Shown here: positions 7,612 to 15,185 of the stretch, piece after piece
How positions within the stretch are numbered: the first letter of the stretch is position 1
Layout of the letters: each line of letters begins with the position of its first letter
Origin: Bacteroides intestinalis
GTDB lineage: Bacteria; Bacteroidota; Bacteroidia; Bacteroidales; Bacteroidaceae
Assembly (NCBI RefSeq): GCF_003464595.1
Contig: NZ_QRZF01000011.1
Location: 112,932-176,931, forward strand
Length of the DNA: 64,000 nt
Direction of reading: 5' to 3'
Notes under the pieces: model-generated
Databases searched by the model: none
Told to the model about the DNA's origin: nothing
Seen by the model: only the letters and a program-made list of their open reading frames with translations
Made by a program: the position numbers and the translations under genes

Positions 7612-9711
7612 ATGGAAATGTTTGGAAAAATACCGTGTGTGACGTTTGACGAGCTTGTAGGAAGCGGAATAATGAGTCAGGCGAATTACAAAAAACATGT
7701 TCGTGACGGGAAGTTCCGCGTACTCAGAAGAGGAGGAAACGGTCGGAAGGCACAAATTGCCTACGAAAGTCTGCCGGAAGCCATCCGTGCCGCTTATGAC
7801 GCAAGAAATCCACGGGCCAAAGAACAGTTCATACAACCACAGCTCTCCATGAACGAGCGTTTGAACAGTGACAGCAAAGCTGTGGAATTCTTTAAAAGGT
7901 ACACGCCGAAAATCACACTGGAACGGCAGGCGGAATATACACTGAATGCTAAAGTATTAAACGCCATGAAGGTCAAAGAAGCGGACATGACCTGTCGGCA
8001 CAGTACTTGCGGATTTAGGAACAAGAAACTGGTACGCAACACTCTCCTCGCCCTTTGCGAGCACCTGCGGCAGCGATACGGGCACACACTGCCTCGAAGT
8101 ACACCGCGTCTGTTGGAAAAATTCGATGCATACAAACAGTATGGCTATCAGGTACTTGTGAATGGAAATTCGGGTAACCAGTCCGCCCGCAAGGTAGGCA
8201 TGCGCGAAGGACGCCTGTTACTGAAACTGAAACGTAGCAAGTTTCCGGTATACACCGATATGCAGATATTTGAAGAGTACAACCGGCAGGCGAAAATAAG
8301 AGGGCTGAACCGGATTGAATCTCCGCAAACTGTGAACAATTACCTCTACAAGACCAATATTAAGCTGTGGTGGTATGCCGCAGTCCACGGCGAAGTGGCC
8401 TTTAAGAATGAGTTCATGCCGCAGTTCGACACCAAGTTACCGGAAATGCCGAACACGCTATGGTATGGCGACGGTACAAAACTCAACCTCTATTATAAGG
8501 CATATGACAAAAAGCAGAAGCGCATGGTGGCACGCACCACCGACGTATATGAAGTAATGGATGCCTGCACGGAAGTCTTTCTGGGCTACGCTTTCGGGAC
8601 GGAGAATTTCCTCACCCAATACGACGCCTACCGCATGGCACTGGAAACCTGGAAGGTGAAACCGCACGAAATTGTGACCGATAACCAAGGTGGGCACAAG
8701 AAACCTGAAGCACAAGCTTTCTTCAGTAAGATATGCCATCTGCACAAGACGACCATGCCCCACAACGGCCAGTCCAAGAGCATAGAGAGCGCCTTCGGAC
8801 GTTTCCAGCAACAGGTACTCCACAAGCTGTATAACTTTACCGGGCAGAACATCACCGCCGTGAAACCGAACAGCCACATCAACCTCGATCTCGTGATGGC
8901 CAACATTTCCCAATTACCCACACTGGAAGAAATGAAAGAACAGTATATCCGTTGCCGCCGGGAGTGGAACGACATGGAACACCCTACTTCGGAAACCGGG
9001 ATGACCCGCATGGAGATGTACACTACCTTCAACAGTCCGAATGCCGAACTGCTGGACGCCTATGAGGTACAGGAACTCTTCAAACTCGTCAGCCGAGACA
9101 GCGTGAAATACAGCAAACAAGGCTTCATCTTCGAACAGAACCGCCAGCAATACCGCTACATGGTGTATACCGAAAGCGGGCTGGTGAACATGAACTTCCA
9201 CATCCAAAATGTGGGCAACAGTTTCCATTATCGCTACGACCCACAGGATATGACGATTATAGAACTTTGGCAGAGCACTCCCTCCGGACTGGTTTATGCC
9301 GCCACCGCCACGCCCAAAATAGTCATCCATCGCGCCACAGCCGACCGCACGCCGGAGGAAAACACGCTCCTATTCGCCCAGATACGCGAAAATGAACGTA
9401 CCCGCGCCGCCCACCACATTGCTTGCGAAGAGCTGATGCTGGAAGAGTGCATAAGCGATGCCTATGTTCGGCTAAGGGTACCACGTCCCATAGGCATCTC
9501 TCAGAAAGGCATGGAAGACTACCGAGAAGAGTACGCTGACGAGAGATTAATTCCACCGGTAGAATTCCCTGAAGGGATGGGGCCCGGAACTTACGAAGAG
9601 GAAGAAGCTGAAACAGAGAGGATTGAAGGAATCGCTTCCATAGGCGAATATACCAAGGCAACATCTCAACTGACGAAAGCGGACTTCTACCAAAGCTTTT
9701 TTAATAATTAA
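7612..9711 (+). CDS. Mu-type DDE transposase (MuA-like)
   Basis: A 699-residue transposase. The N-terminal part (residues about 5-65, ending in KAQIAYESLPEAIRAAYDAR) resembles the MuA end-binding domain that recognises repetitive phage proteins' DNA sites. The catalytic core has acidic residues at D287 (WYGDGTKLN), D357 (IVTDNQGGH) and E392 (KSIESAFGR), so the triad is complete. The rest forms the beta-barrel and C-terminal region needed for contact with the B ATPase. Length is close to MuA (663). It catalyses strand transfer of the element's ends into target DNA. Nothing suggests inactivation. Confidence 0.92.
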   Translation: MEMFGKIPCVTFDELVGSGIMSQANYKKHVRDGKFRVLRRGGNGRKAQIAYESLPEAIRAAYDARNPRAKEQFIQPQLSMNERLNSDSKAVEFFKRYTPKITLERQAEYTLNAKVLNAMKVKEADMTCRHSTCGFRNKKLVRNTLLALCEHLRQRYGHTLPRSTPRLLEKFDAYKQYGYQVLVNGNSGNQSARKVGMREGRLLLKLKRSKFPVYTDMQIFEEYNRQAKIRGLNRIESPQTVNNYLYKTNIKLWWYAAVHGEVAFKNEFMPQFDTKLPEMPNTLWYGDGTKLNLYYKAYDKKQKRMVARTTDVYEVMDACTEVFLGYAFGTENFLTQYDAYRMALETWKVKPHEIVTDNQGGHKKPEAQAFFSKICHLHKTTMPHNGQSKSIESAFGRFQQQVLHKLYNFTGQNITAVKPNSHINLDLVMANISQLPTLEEMKEQYIRCRREWNDMEHPTSETGMTRMEMYTTFNSPNAELLDAYEVQELFKLVSRDSVKYSKQGFIFEQNRQQYRYMVYTESGLVNMNFHIQNVGNSFHYRYDPQDMTIIELWQSTPSGLVYAATATPKIVIHRATADRTPEENTLLFAQIRENERTRAAHHIACEELMLEECISDAYVRLRVPRPIGISQKGMEDYREEYADERLIPPVEFPEGMGPGTYEEEEAETERIEGIASIGEYTKATSQLTKADFYQSFFNN

Positions 9712-9789
9712 CGTGAATTCGATAATAGTAGAATCATCTTTTTCTTACAATTAACCCCATTTAGTAATCATTTATATATTATATAAGCC

Positions 9790-10683
9790 ATGAAAGAACT
9801 TACCAAGCAGGATAAGGACTCTATCCGCGACGCCCTAATAGAGTATTGCAGTAACTACCCCTCGCAGAATCGTGCCGGCGAGAGTCTGAACGGAGTGAGT
9901 ACCGCCACAGTATCACAAATCTGCAATTCGAAGTACACCAGCATCAGCGATGACATGTTCAGCCGGATAGCTGCACAGATAGGCCATAACCTTGAGCGTT
10001 GGACACTGACCGAGAGCAGCACCTTTTCGCGCATAACTTTTGCTATGAACGATGCACAAGCTTATAAAAATACCACCTGGATAGTGGGCGATGCCGGTTG
10101 CGGCAAAACCACGGCTGCAATCGAGTACCGCCGTGCACACCGCAACGTCTTCTACCTCCTTTGCAGCGAGGACATGAAGAAAAGCGATTTCGTGCGGGAG
10201 ATAGCCCGCCAAGTGGGTGCCCCCACCGATGGGACTAATCTGAGAGACACGCTGGACTACGCCATCTCCCTCATCACCTTCCTCAACACCCCGCTCATCA
10301 TCTTCGACGAGGGAGACAAACTGACTGACTCCGTTTTCAGCTACTTCATCAGCATTTATAACCGGCTGGAGAACAAAAGCGGCATTGTCTTCCTCTCCAC
10401 CAATTACATCAAACGACGCATAGAGAACGGTCTGCGCTACAACAAGAAGGGATATAAGGAAATACACAGCCGCATCGGCCGAAAGTTCTTCGACATAAAT
10501 GTGGTCACCGAACAAGACGTCTACGCCATCTGCCGGGCAAATGGCCTGACGGATATGACCGAAATAAAACGGGTACAGCGCGAAGCTGCACAAGGCGAAT
10601 ACGACCTTCGACGGGTGAAGCGTGTGGTGCATGCCTGCAAGCGCATCCTTGAAGCCAAACGGATGGAAGGGGGACGGACATGA
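9790..10683 (+). CDS. MuB-like transposition ATPase
   Basis: A 297-residue AAA+ protein. An N-terminal HTH-like region (residues about 10-60, GVSTATVSQICNSKY) precedes Walker A GDAGCGKTT (K106) and Walker B LIIFDEGD (D173). This layout, HTH then ATPase directly after the transposase, is that of MuB, which binds target DNA, delivers it to the transpososome and gives target immunity. Its stop overlaps the start of the next ATPase gene by 4 bp. Confidence 0.9.
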   Translation: MKELTKQDKDSIRDALIEYCSNYPSQNRAGESLNGVSTATVSQICNSKYTSISDDMFSRIAAQIGHNLERWTLTESSTFSRITFAMNDAQAYKNTTWIVGDAGCGKTTAAIEYRRAHRNVFYLLCSEDMKKSDFVREIARQVGAPTDGTNLRDTLDYAISLITFLNTPLIIFDEGDKLTDSVFSYFISIYNRLENKSGIVFLSTNYIKRRIENGLRYNKKGYKEIHSRIGRKFFDINVVTEQDVYAICRANGLTDMTEIKRVQREAAQGEYDLRRVKRVVHACKRILEAKRMEGGRT

Positions 10684-11339
10684 GCAAAGAAGAGAGCAGC
10701 AAGAAAACCTTTGTACGCAACGCCAAAGGTGTGCGCGAGGTACTGAATATGAAATTCAACACACTTGCCTTCGAAGGTGCATGGCATGATGCCTTCGGCA
10801 CTCCCGAACGCCGGGGTGTGTGGCTCGTATGGGGCAATACCGGAAATGGAAAGACTTCTTTCGTGATGCAGCTCTGCAAGGAATTGTGCCGCTTCGGTCG
10901 CGTAGCCTACGACAGCCTGGAAGAAGGAGCCTGCCTGACGATGCAGAACACCCTGAAACGCTATAACATGCAGGACGTCAACCGCCGCTTCCTGTTGTTG
11001 GATGCCGAACCGCTGGACGAACTCAGTCTGCGCCTGAAACGCCAGAAGGCTCCCGATTTCATAGTGATAGACAGTTTTCAATATACACAGATGACGTATG
11101 CCCAATACATCAAGTTCCGCGAACAGCACCGTAATAAATTACTCATCTTCATCAGTCACGCCAGCGGTCGAAACCCGGACGGGCGCAGTGCCAGGAAGGT
11201 GGCATTCGACGCTTCATTGAAGATTTATGTGGAAGGATACCGCGCACATTCCAAGGGGCGTTTCATCGGTCCAAAGGGCCACTTTGATATCTGGCCTGAA
11301 GAGGCAGCCAAGTATTATGGGGAAGACTTGAACGATTAA
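10680..11339 (+). CDS. Second P-loop ATPase of the early operon
   Basis: A 219-residue RecA-like ATPase with Walker A WGNTGNGKTS (K58) and Walker B FIVIDSFQ (D131). It overlaps the MuB-like gene by four bases, so the two are translationally coupled. The fold suggests a single RecA/DnaB-type core without extra domains. It may help transposition or replication, as accessory ATPases do in Mu-like phages of this phylum. The specific role is unknown. Confidence 0.75.
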   Translation: MSKEESSKKTFVRNAKGVREVLNMKFNTLAFEGAWHDAFGTPERRGVWLVWGNTGNGKTSFVMQLCKELCRFGRVAYDSLEEGACLTMQNTLKRYNMQDVNRRFLLLDAEPLDELSLRLKRQKAPDFIVIDSFQYTQMTYAQYIKFREQHRNKLLIFISHASGRNPDGRSARKVAFDASLKIYVEGYRAHSKGRFIGPKGHFDIWPEEAAKYYGEDLND

Positions 11340-11363
11340 CTATTATAGAAAAGGAGGTTTATC

Positions 11364-11660
11364 ATGGGATTTGTGAAACGTTATGGCAATAATGCCGATT
11401 ATCGCCGCCGACTGGAGGTAAAGTTGCAAAAGAGCACCGAGCACATCGAAGAGTTGGCCGAATGGCTGTATGTGCACACGTCGGATATTGAAAGCACGGA
11501 ATATGAAAGGCGATATGCCGAGTATAATTCGGAACTCCGCCGTCACGACATCTTCTCCGATGAACTGCAATGCTACGACAACCCCGCCCAAGCCTGGCGG
11601 GACAATCCGGAACGATGGCAAGGCCTGAATTGGGATTGCAGGAATAAAATCAGGTATTAG
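11364..11660 (+). CDS. Hypothetical protein of the early operon
   Basis: A 98-residue, charged, mostly helical protein (NADYRRRLEVKLQKSTEHIEEL region) with no family I recognise. The start is clear: AAAGGAGG lies just upstream. It follows the second ATPase by 24 bp and is the last gene before a strong hairpin, so it probably ends the early operon. Confidence 0.6.
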   Translation: MGFVKRYGNNADYRRRLEVKLQKSTEHIEELAEWLYVHTSDIESTEYERRYAEYNSELRRHDIFSDELQCYDNPAQAWRDNPERWQGLNWDCRNKIRY

Positions 11661-11677
11661 CTACCCGGTAAAAAACA

Positions 11678-11713
11678 ATCCGGTAGTAGTGTCTCCATCC
11701 ACTACTACCGGAT
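11678..11713 (+). terminator. Hairpin ending the early operon
   Basis: ATCCGGTAGTAGTG (11678-11691) and CACTACTACCGGAT (11700-11713) give a perfect 14-bp stem with an 8-nt loop. Only a short T run follows, so termination is likely but may be partial. Confidence 0.7.
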
Positions 11714-11732
11714 AATTTCCTGCGCCTCCTTC

Positions 11733-11763
11733 TTGCAAGCGTACATCATTTCCGGTACCTTTG
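11733..11763 (+). promoter_or_regulatory. Promoter of the 78-residue HTH gene
   Basis: TTG (11733-11735) and TACCTTTG (11756-11763) are spaced 20 bp, a good Bacteroides promoter just after the early terminator hairpin. It gives the next gene its own transcription unit. Confidence 0.65.
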
Positions 11764-11806
11764 CAATAGAGAGCTAACTGACAAAATTAACATCAACTTT
11801 CAGATT

Positions 11807-12043
11807 ATGAAAAAGAGACGTAACATCATCGGAATGAGCTATGCGCATAGAGTGACGGAAGTGCTGCGTATATACGAAGAACATGCACGTAGCGGATTGT
11901 CGAACCGCGAAATCCTGCGCCGCTACATCTGGCCTGTGTATCCCATCTGCGAAAAAACATTCTACAACATCATCAATGCCAGTGCCGACCCGCGTATCAA
12001 GGCCCGGCAAAACGAACTGGATGCTCAACTCACGCTGTTCTGA
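11807..12043 (+). CDS. Small HTH-like protein, candidate middle/late regulator
   Basis: A 78-residue basic protein. The segment SNREILRRYIWPVYPICEKTFYNIIN (about residues 32-57, quoted in two parts: SNREILRRY and CEKTFYNIIN) looks like a helix-turn-helix. It has its own promoter and stands between the early and late regions, the position of Mor and C activators in Mu. That role is inferred from place and pattern only. It converges on the leftward gene and overlaps its end by 14 bp. Confidence 0.55.
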   Translation: MKKRRNIIGMSYAHRVTEVLRIYEEHARSGLSNREILRRYIWPVYPICEKTFYNIINASADPRIKARQNELDAQLTLF

Positions 12044-12488
12044 CTTCTCTCTCGATGACCATGACAGCATATTGCTGTTCGTACACTTTGACATTACCCG
12101 GTTCCACAGTCTGCACACTCTTGGTACGCACCGCCGCCGACCGGCAACCTTCAAAGCCCCATCCTTGTACCGCGTCGTTCAGGCGCTTCACCAACTGATA
12201 ACGTTGCATCGCACGCTCCACCGCCGTACTTTCGTCGACAGGCGGCTGCACTCCGCAGTCGAAAGCCAAGCGTACGCTCAACGTAGGTTCACCGCGCTGC
12301 GTGTCGGCCTTAAGATTCCCCCAAACCGTTTCGGGAATACCCACTAATACACACGGAAAAGCAACCGGATAGACCGGCTCCCCATTCTTCAGGGCATCAA
12401 GCTGCCCGTAATCTTCGTCCACCACCTCTACAAGGTTTCCCATCTTCTCGGCAATCTGCCGCAGTAAGTCACTCATTAATTGTTCCAT
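12030..12488 (-). CDS. Putative tail terminator/completion protein
   Basis: A 152-residue protein. The pattern (an N-terminal helix, YPVAFPCVLVGI, a long charged middle, then a C-terminal strand VYEQQYAVMVIERE) is typical of small tail-terminator proteins such as lambda gpU and its relatives, which cap the tube and stop polymerisation. The assignment is tentative. It is the only structural-type gene of the element on the minus strand, divergent from the lysis-tail operon. If correct, it means free tails could be completed without a head. Confidence 0.45.
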   Translation of the reverse strand: MEQLMSDLLRQIAEKMGNLVEVVDEDYGQLDALKNGEPVYPVAFPCVLVGIPETVWGNLKADTQRGEPTLSVRLAFDCGVQPPVDESTAVERAMQRYQLVKRLNDAVQGWGFEGCRSAAVRTKSVQTVEPGNVKVYEQQYAVMVIEREVRTA

Positions 12489-12637
12489 ATCAGGAGATTT
12501 TTAATTGAAAAAAATAAGTATTTCACTTTTGACATCTGCGAAGTACGGCAATACCCGCCTGAAACGGAAAAAACAGTGTACCCCTTACCCACAACACTGC
12601 AACCGTTACGCAATGTTTGGAAAGCGTTACACACTAT

Positions 12638-12669
12638 TTTGCACCCCTCCACCCTACATCGTATGTTTG
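12638..12669 (+). promoter_or_regulatory. Late promoter for lysis and tail genes
   Basis: TTTG (12638-12641) and TATGTTTG (12662-12669) are spaced 20 bp. Just upstream, CGTTACGCA (about 12605) and CGTTACACA (about 12625) form a direct repeat about two helical turns apart, a candidate activator site. The 265-bp divergent gap otherwise holds no gene. Confidence 0.6.
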
Positions 12670-12753
12670 CAGCAACAAAATCGCAACCGATATGATACAG
12701 AAAAGGATTCATCATAACTCCCCCATCGGGGAAGCAGGGAAAGGAGGCCGGTC

Positions 12754-13149
12754 ATGACCCGTGGACTAAGGAACAACAACCCCGGCAACATCCGCCTCTC
12801 CGCCACTCCGTGGCAAGGTGAGATACGCCCCTCACAGGACAGCTCGTTCTGCCAATTCACCAGTATGGGCCACGGCTACCGTGCCCTCCTCAAACTGCTA
12901 CGCAACTACGGCCGCCTGCACGGTTGCCGCACGGTTGCCGACTTCATCAGCCGCTGGGCCCCCCCGCACGAAAACAACACATCGGCCTACATCAGCCGGG
13001 TGTGTTCCACCATGCACGTGCCTGCCACCTACCAGCCCGACACGGACGATCACGACACTCTGTGCGCCCTGGCCGCCGCCATCTCGCTGGTGGAGAACGG
13101 CACCCCCGCCCTTATGGCGGACGTAGAGGCCGGATGGGCATTATTATAA
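12754..13149 (+). CDS. Endolysin / P5-like structural lysin
   Basis: A 131-residue protein beginning RGLRNNNPGNIR, the motif of the P5-like lytic or structural proteins of phages. It continues with GHGYRALLKLLRNYG and a C-terminal helical part. The family cleaves or binds peptidoglycan. The start is fixed by AAAGGAGG 6-13 bp upstream. It is the first gene of the lysis-tail operon, so it is likely the endolysin. It lacks a signal peptide. Confidence 0.75.
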   Translation: MTRGLRNNNPGNIRLSATPWQGEIRPSQDSSFCQFTSMGHGYRALLKLLRNYGRLHGCRTVADFISRWAPPHENNTSAYISRVCSTMHVPATYQPDTDDHDTLCALAAAISLVENGTPALMADVEAGWALL

Positions 13150-13166
13150 GAGAAAAGGCGGAAAAT

Positions 13167-13649
13167 ATGAATGCACTGGAATATACGAAACTTGCCTGCG
13201 GGTTGCTCACCGCCATCATAGGCGTAGGAGGCTTCAAGGTGTACACCGACAAGCAACGCTACCTGCAGGAAGTGGAGAAACTCAAAGCCGACGTCCGGGC
13301 TGCCGATTCAAACGTGCGCAGCAACGAACTGGATAATGTGAAAAAAGCCATGCAGATAGTCATGGACGAAATAGTGGAACCATTAAAAGAAGAGATCAAT
13401 GCCATCAGAGAAGAACTTGGCAAACTGCGACGGGCAGTGGAGAAAGCAGGCGATTGCCGCCTGGCTACTGATTGCCCTGTGCGCATCGAGTTGCAAGGCA
13501 CCACTGAAAGTGGAGCAGAGCTACCTCGGCGACACACTGCACCGGGTGGACGGGTACGCGCTAATACAGCAGCCCGTGCCGCCAAGCATCGCCACCACAA
13601 CATTTCCGGCCGGGACGTTGAAGGCGATACCAGTGGGAACAGGGTTTAG
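13167..13649 (+). CDS. Putative inner-membrane spanin (Rz-like)
   Basis: A 160-residue protein with one N-terminal membrane segment (LACGLLTAIIGVGGF, about residues 8-22) followed by a long charged coiled coil (about 30-95), the layout of Rz-type i-spanins. An ATG at 13167 with AAAGGCGG upstream is chosen over an in-frame start 243 bp earlier, which would lie inside the endolysin gene. Its last 84 codons overlap the next gene in another frame, as in lambda Rz/Rz1. The spanin role is inferred from topology and context. Confidence 0.55.
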   Translation: MNALEYTKLACGLLTAIIGVGGFKVYTDKQRYLQEVEKLKADVRAADSNVRSNELDNVKKAMQIVMDEIVEPLKEEINAIREELGKLRRAVEKAGDCRLATDCPVRIELQGTTESGAELPRRHTAPGGRVRANTAARAAKHRHHNISGRDVEGDTSGNRV

Positions 13650-13917
13650 CTTCCGCAGCGGGCAGGCCACGGTCAGCGTGAAGCGCCTCACGGGCGACTC
13701 CATACAGGCCACAGCCACCTGCGACAGCCTCGCACGCCAGGTCATCCTCCTGAGCCGGGAACTCTCCCGCGTCAGCCGGCAGACTGCAACCACGGTCAGC
13801 CAAGTGCCGCCACAGGTGATTCGCCAACCCTCAGCATGGCAATGGTTTTGGATAAGGACAGGGCAGATAGCCGTTGCCGCCCTCCTCCTTATATTGATTA
13901 AACGGCGACTTTTTTAA
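13399..13917 (+). CDS. Putative outer-membrane spanin-like lipoprotein (Rz1-like)
   Basis: A 172-residue protein with a signal segment and lipobox (AAWLLIALCASSC, about residues 20-32), so probably a lipoprotein. It begins inside the preceding gene in a different frame and overlaps it by 251 bp. A second hydrophobic stretch lies at the very C-terminus (TGQIAVAALLLILI), which is unusual for an o-spanin. The pair with the upstream coiled-coil protein suggests outer-membrane disruption at lysis. This remains a tentative call. Confidence 0.5.
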   Translation: MPSEKNLANCDGQWRKQAIAAWLLIALCASSCKAPLKVEQSYLGDTLHRVDGYALIQQPVPPSIATTTFPAGTLKAIPVGTGFSFRSGQATVSVKRLTGDSIQATATCDSLARQVILLSRELSRVSRQTATTVSQVPPQVIRQPSAWQWFWIRTGQIAVAALLLILIKRRLF

Positions 13918-13942
13918 TTATCTTAAATTAATAAACAAAATT

Positions 13943-14443
13943 ATGGCAGTAAAAGAAAACAACGGCCTCATCTACGGTGTAGGTAAAGTCATGTTCAATG
14001 GTAAAGAAATCGGCTGGGTCAGCCAAGATGGTTTGCAACCCAAAGGCGAAGCAAAACAGACAACTCCTGTTTACGCAGCACAAGTGCACGACGGTCCGGT
14101 GGACGAATTGGTGAGCACCCCAAGCACCATAGCTTTCGGTTTCAAGCTGATTCAGTTGATTCCCGAAATGTGTAAAGACTTGTTTGGCGGCACTATCAGC
14201 AGCGTAGACGGCGCTTACGAAGCACCCGAAGGATTCAAAGACCTGGAAGGCGCCTTCAAGGTAGAGTGCGTCAGTGGCCACACTATCGAAATTCCGCGTG
14301 CCCGCCTCAGCGGCGAACTGGCCGACTCCATCAACATGAGTGGCGTATTGAGCTACGACTGTACGGTGAAGTGCCTCAAGCCGACTGAAGCCGGAAAAGC
14401 CCGCTACCGCATCGTGCCTCCTCAAACCGAAGCAGAAGGATAA
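13943..14443 (+). CDS. Major tail tube protein
   Basis: A 166-residue protein with the pattern of siphovirus-type tube proteins: a short N-terminal arm, YGVGKVMFNGKEIGWVSQDG, and alternating strands through the middle. It comes directly before the tail chaperone pair and tape measure, the canonical place for the tube gene. It would stack as hexamers to form the tail. No sheath gene lies next to it, so the tail is non-contractile. Its stop overlaps the next start (TAATG). Confidence 0.75.
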   Translation: MAVKENNGLIYGVGKVMFNGKEIGWVSQDGLQPKGEAKQTTPVYAAQVHDGPVDELVSTPSTIAFGFKLIQLIPEMCKDLFGGTISSVDGAYEAPEGFKDLEGAFKVECVSGHTIEIPRARLSGELADSINMSGVLSYDCTVKCLKPTEAGKARYRIVPPQTEAEG

Positions 14444-14928
14444 TGATGGAAAGCCGACTGAAAGAACAACTGAAAGCGTCGGCGTTGATACTTGACATGG
14501 GTGTGGCAGTTCCTGTCCGCCCATTCAAGTACCTCACCCGCAAGCGCAGCCCTATGCACGTGGTGATGCGTACCCCCGGACTGGGCGGACTGATGCGCAT
14601 AGCCAACCTCTATCTTTCGATGGGTGTCAGTTACGCAGAAATAAAAGACTACGACTGCGAGCAAAACATGCGCCTGATGCAGCAGCATGGCGTCACCATC
14701 AGCCGCATAGTGGCCTACGCCCTCGTTCGCGGTAGACTTACGGGCCGATGTCTCAACCGCCTTGTAGCCTGGTGGCTTCGCTGGCGCGTGCATCCCCTGT
14801 TCCTACAAGAGGCCATGTTCCAGTTACTTACCATGCTCAACCCACAGTCTTTTCAGACTATTATCAACTCGGTGGAACTCATCAACCCGATGAAGCCGAG
14901 TTTGAGCCCATCAGAAAGCGGGAGTTAA
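14443..14928 (+). CDS. Tail assembly chaperone (gpG-like)
   Basis: A 161-residue mainly helical protein placed between the tube and tape measure genes, where phages encode the tail assembly chaperone. Such proteins coat the tape measure before the tube polymerises. A second open frame offset by -1 overlaps its end and extends to the tape measure, as in lambda G/GT. Translation begins at ATG 14443 or 14446, overlapping the tube stop codon. Confidence 0.7.
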   Translation: MMESRLKEQLKASALILDMGVAVPVRPFKYLTRKRSPMHVVMRTPGLGGLMRIANLYLSMGVSYAEIKDYDCEQNMRLMQQHGVTISRIVAYALVRGRLTGRCLNRLVAWWLRWRVHPLFLQEAMFQLLTMLNPQSFQTIINSVELINPMKPSLSPSESGS

Positions 14929-15185
14929 AAGGCTACACAGAAGGCCCTCATAGCCCGTTCGGTTTAGTATGGCAGGTGGCCACGGCAACCGGTTGGAGCC
15001 TGCGCTACATCTTGTGGCAAGTGCCCTACCCCTTGCTATTACTCATGGCTCAGGATGCCCCACGCTACATTTCGCCCGAGGAACAACAACGGCGCAATAT
15101 GATGAAAATGATTAAAAACCAGAAGAAGGTCCCCGAAGCAACAGATCCGGTGGCATTTTTCCAAACCCATATCTCAAAATACTAA
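14748..15185 (+). CDS. C-terminal part of chaperone GT product, reached by -1 frameshift
   Basis: This open frame has no ribosome site of its own and overlaps the chaperone gene in the -1 frame. After about 14850 it encodes a protein-like sequence (DEAEFEPIRKRELKGY, then SPFGLVWQVATATGW), ending where the tape measure begins (TAATG). The run CTTTTC at 14849-14854 lets a TTT codon re-pair after a one-base backward slip and is the best slip site I see. The heptamer is not a perfect consensus. The fused GT product would be near 246 residues. The listed start is the first ATG of the frame, not a real start. Confidence 0.65.
   Translation: MSQPPCSLVASLARASPVPTRGHVPVTYHAQPTVFSDYYQLGGTHQPDEAEFEPIRKRELKGYTEGPHSPFGLVWQVATATGWSLRYILWQVPYPLLLLMAQDAPRYISPEEQQRRNMMKMIKNQKKVPEATDPVAFFQTHISKY

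Noticed and set aside
12924..13166. Upstream extension of the Rz-like gene
   Set aside because: It would lie within the endolysin gene; the ATG at 13167 has a ribosome site and begins the membrane segment.
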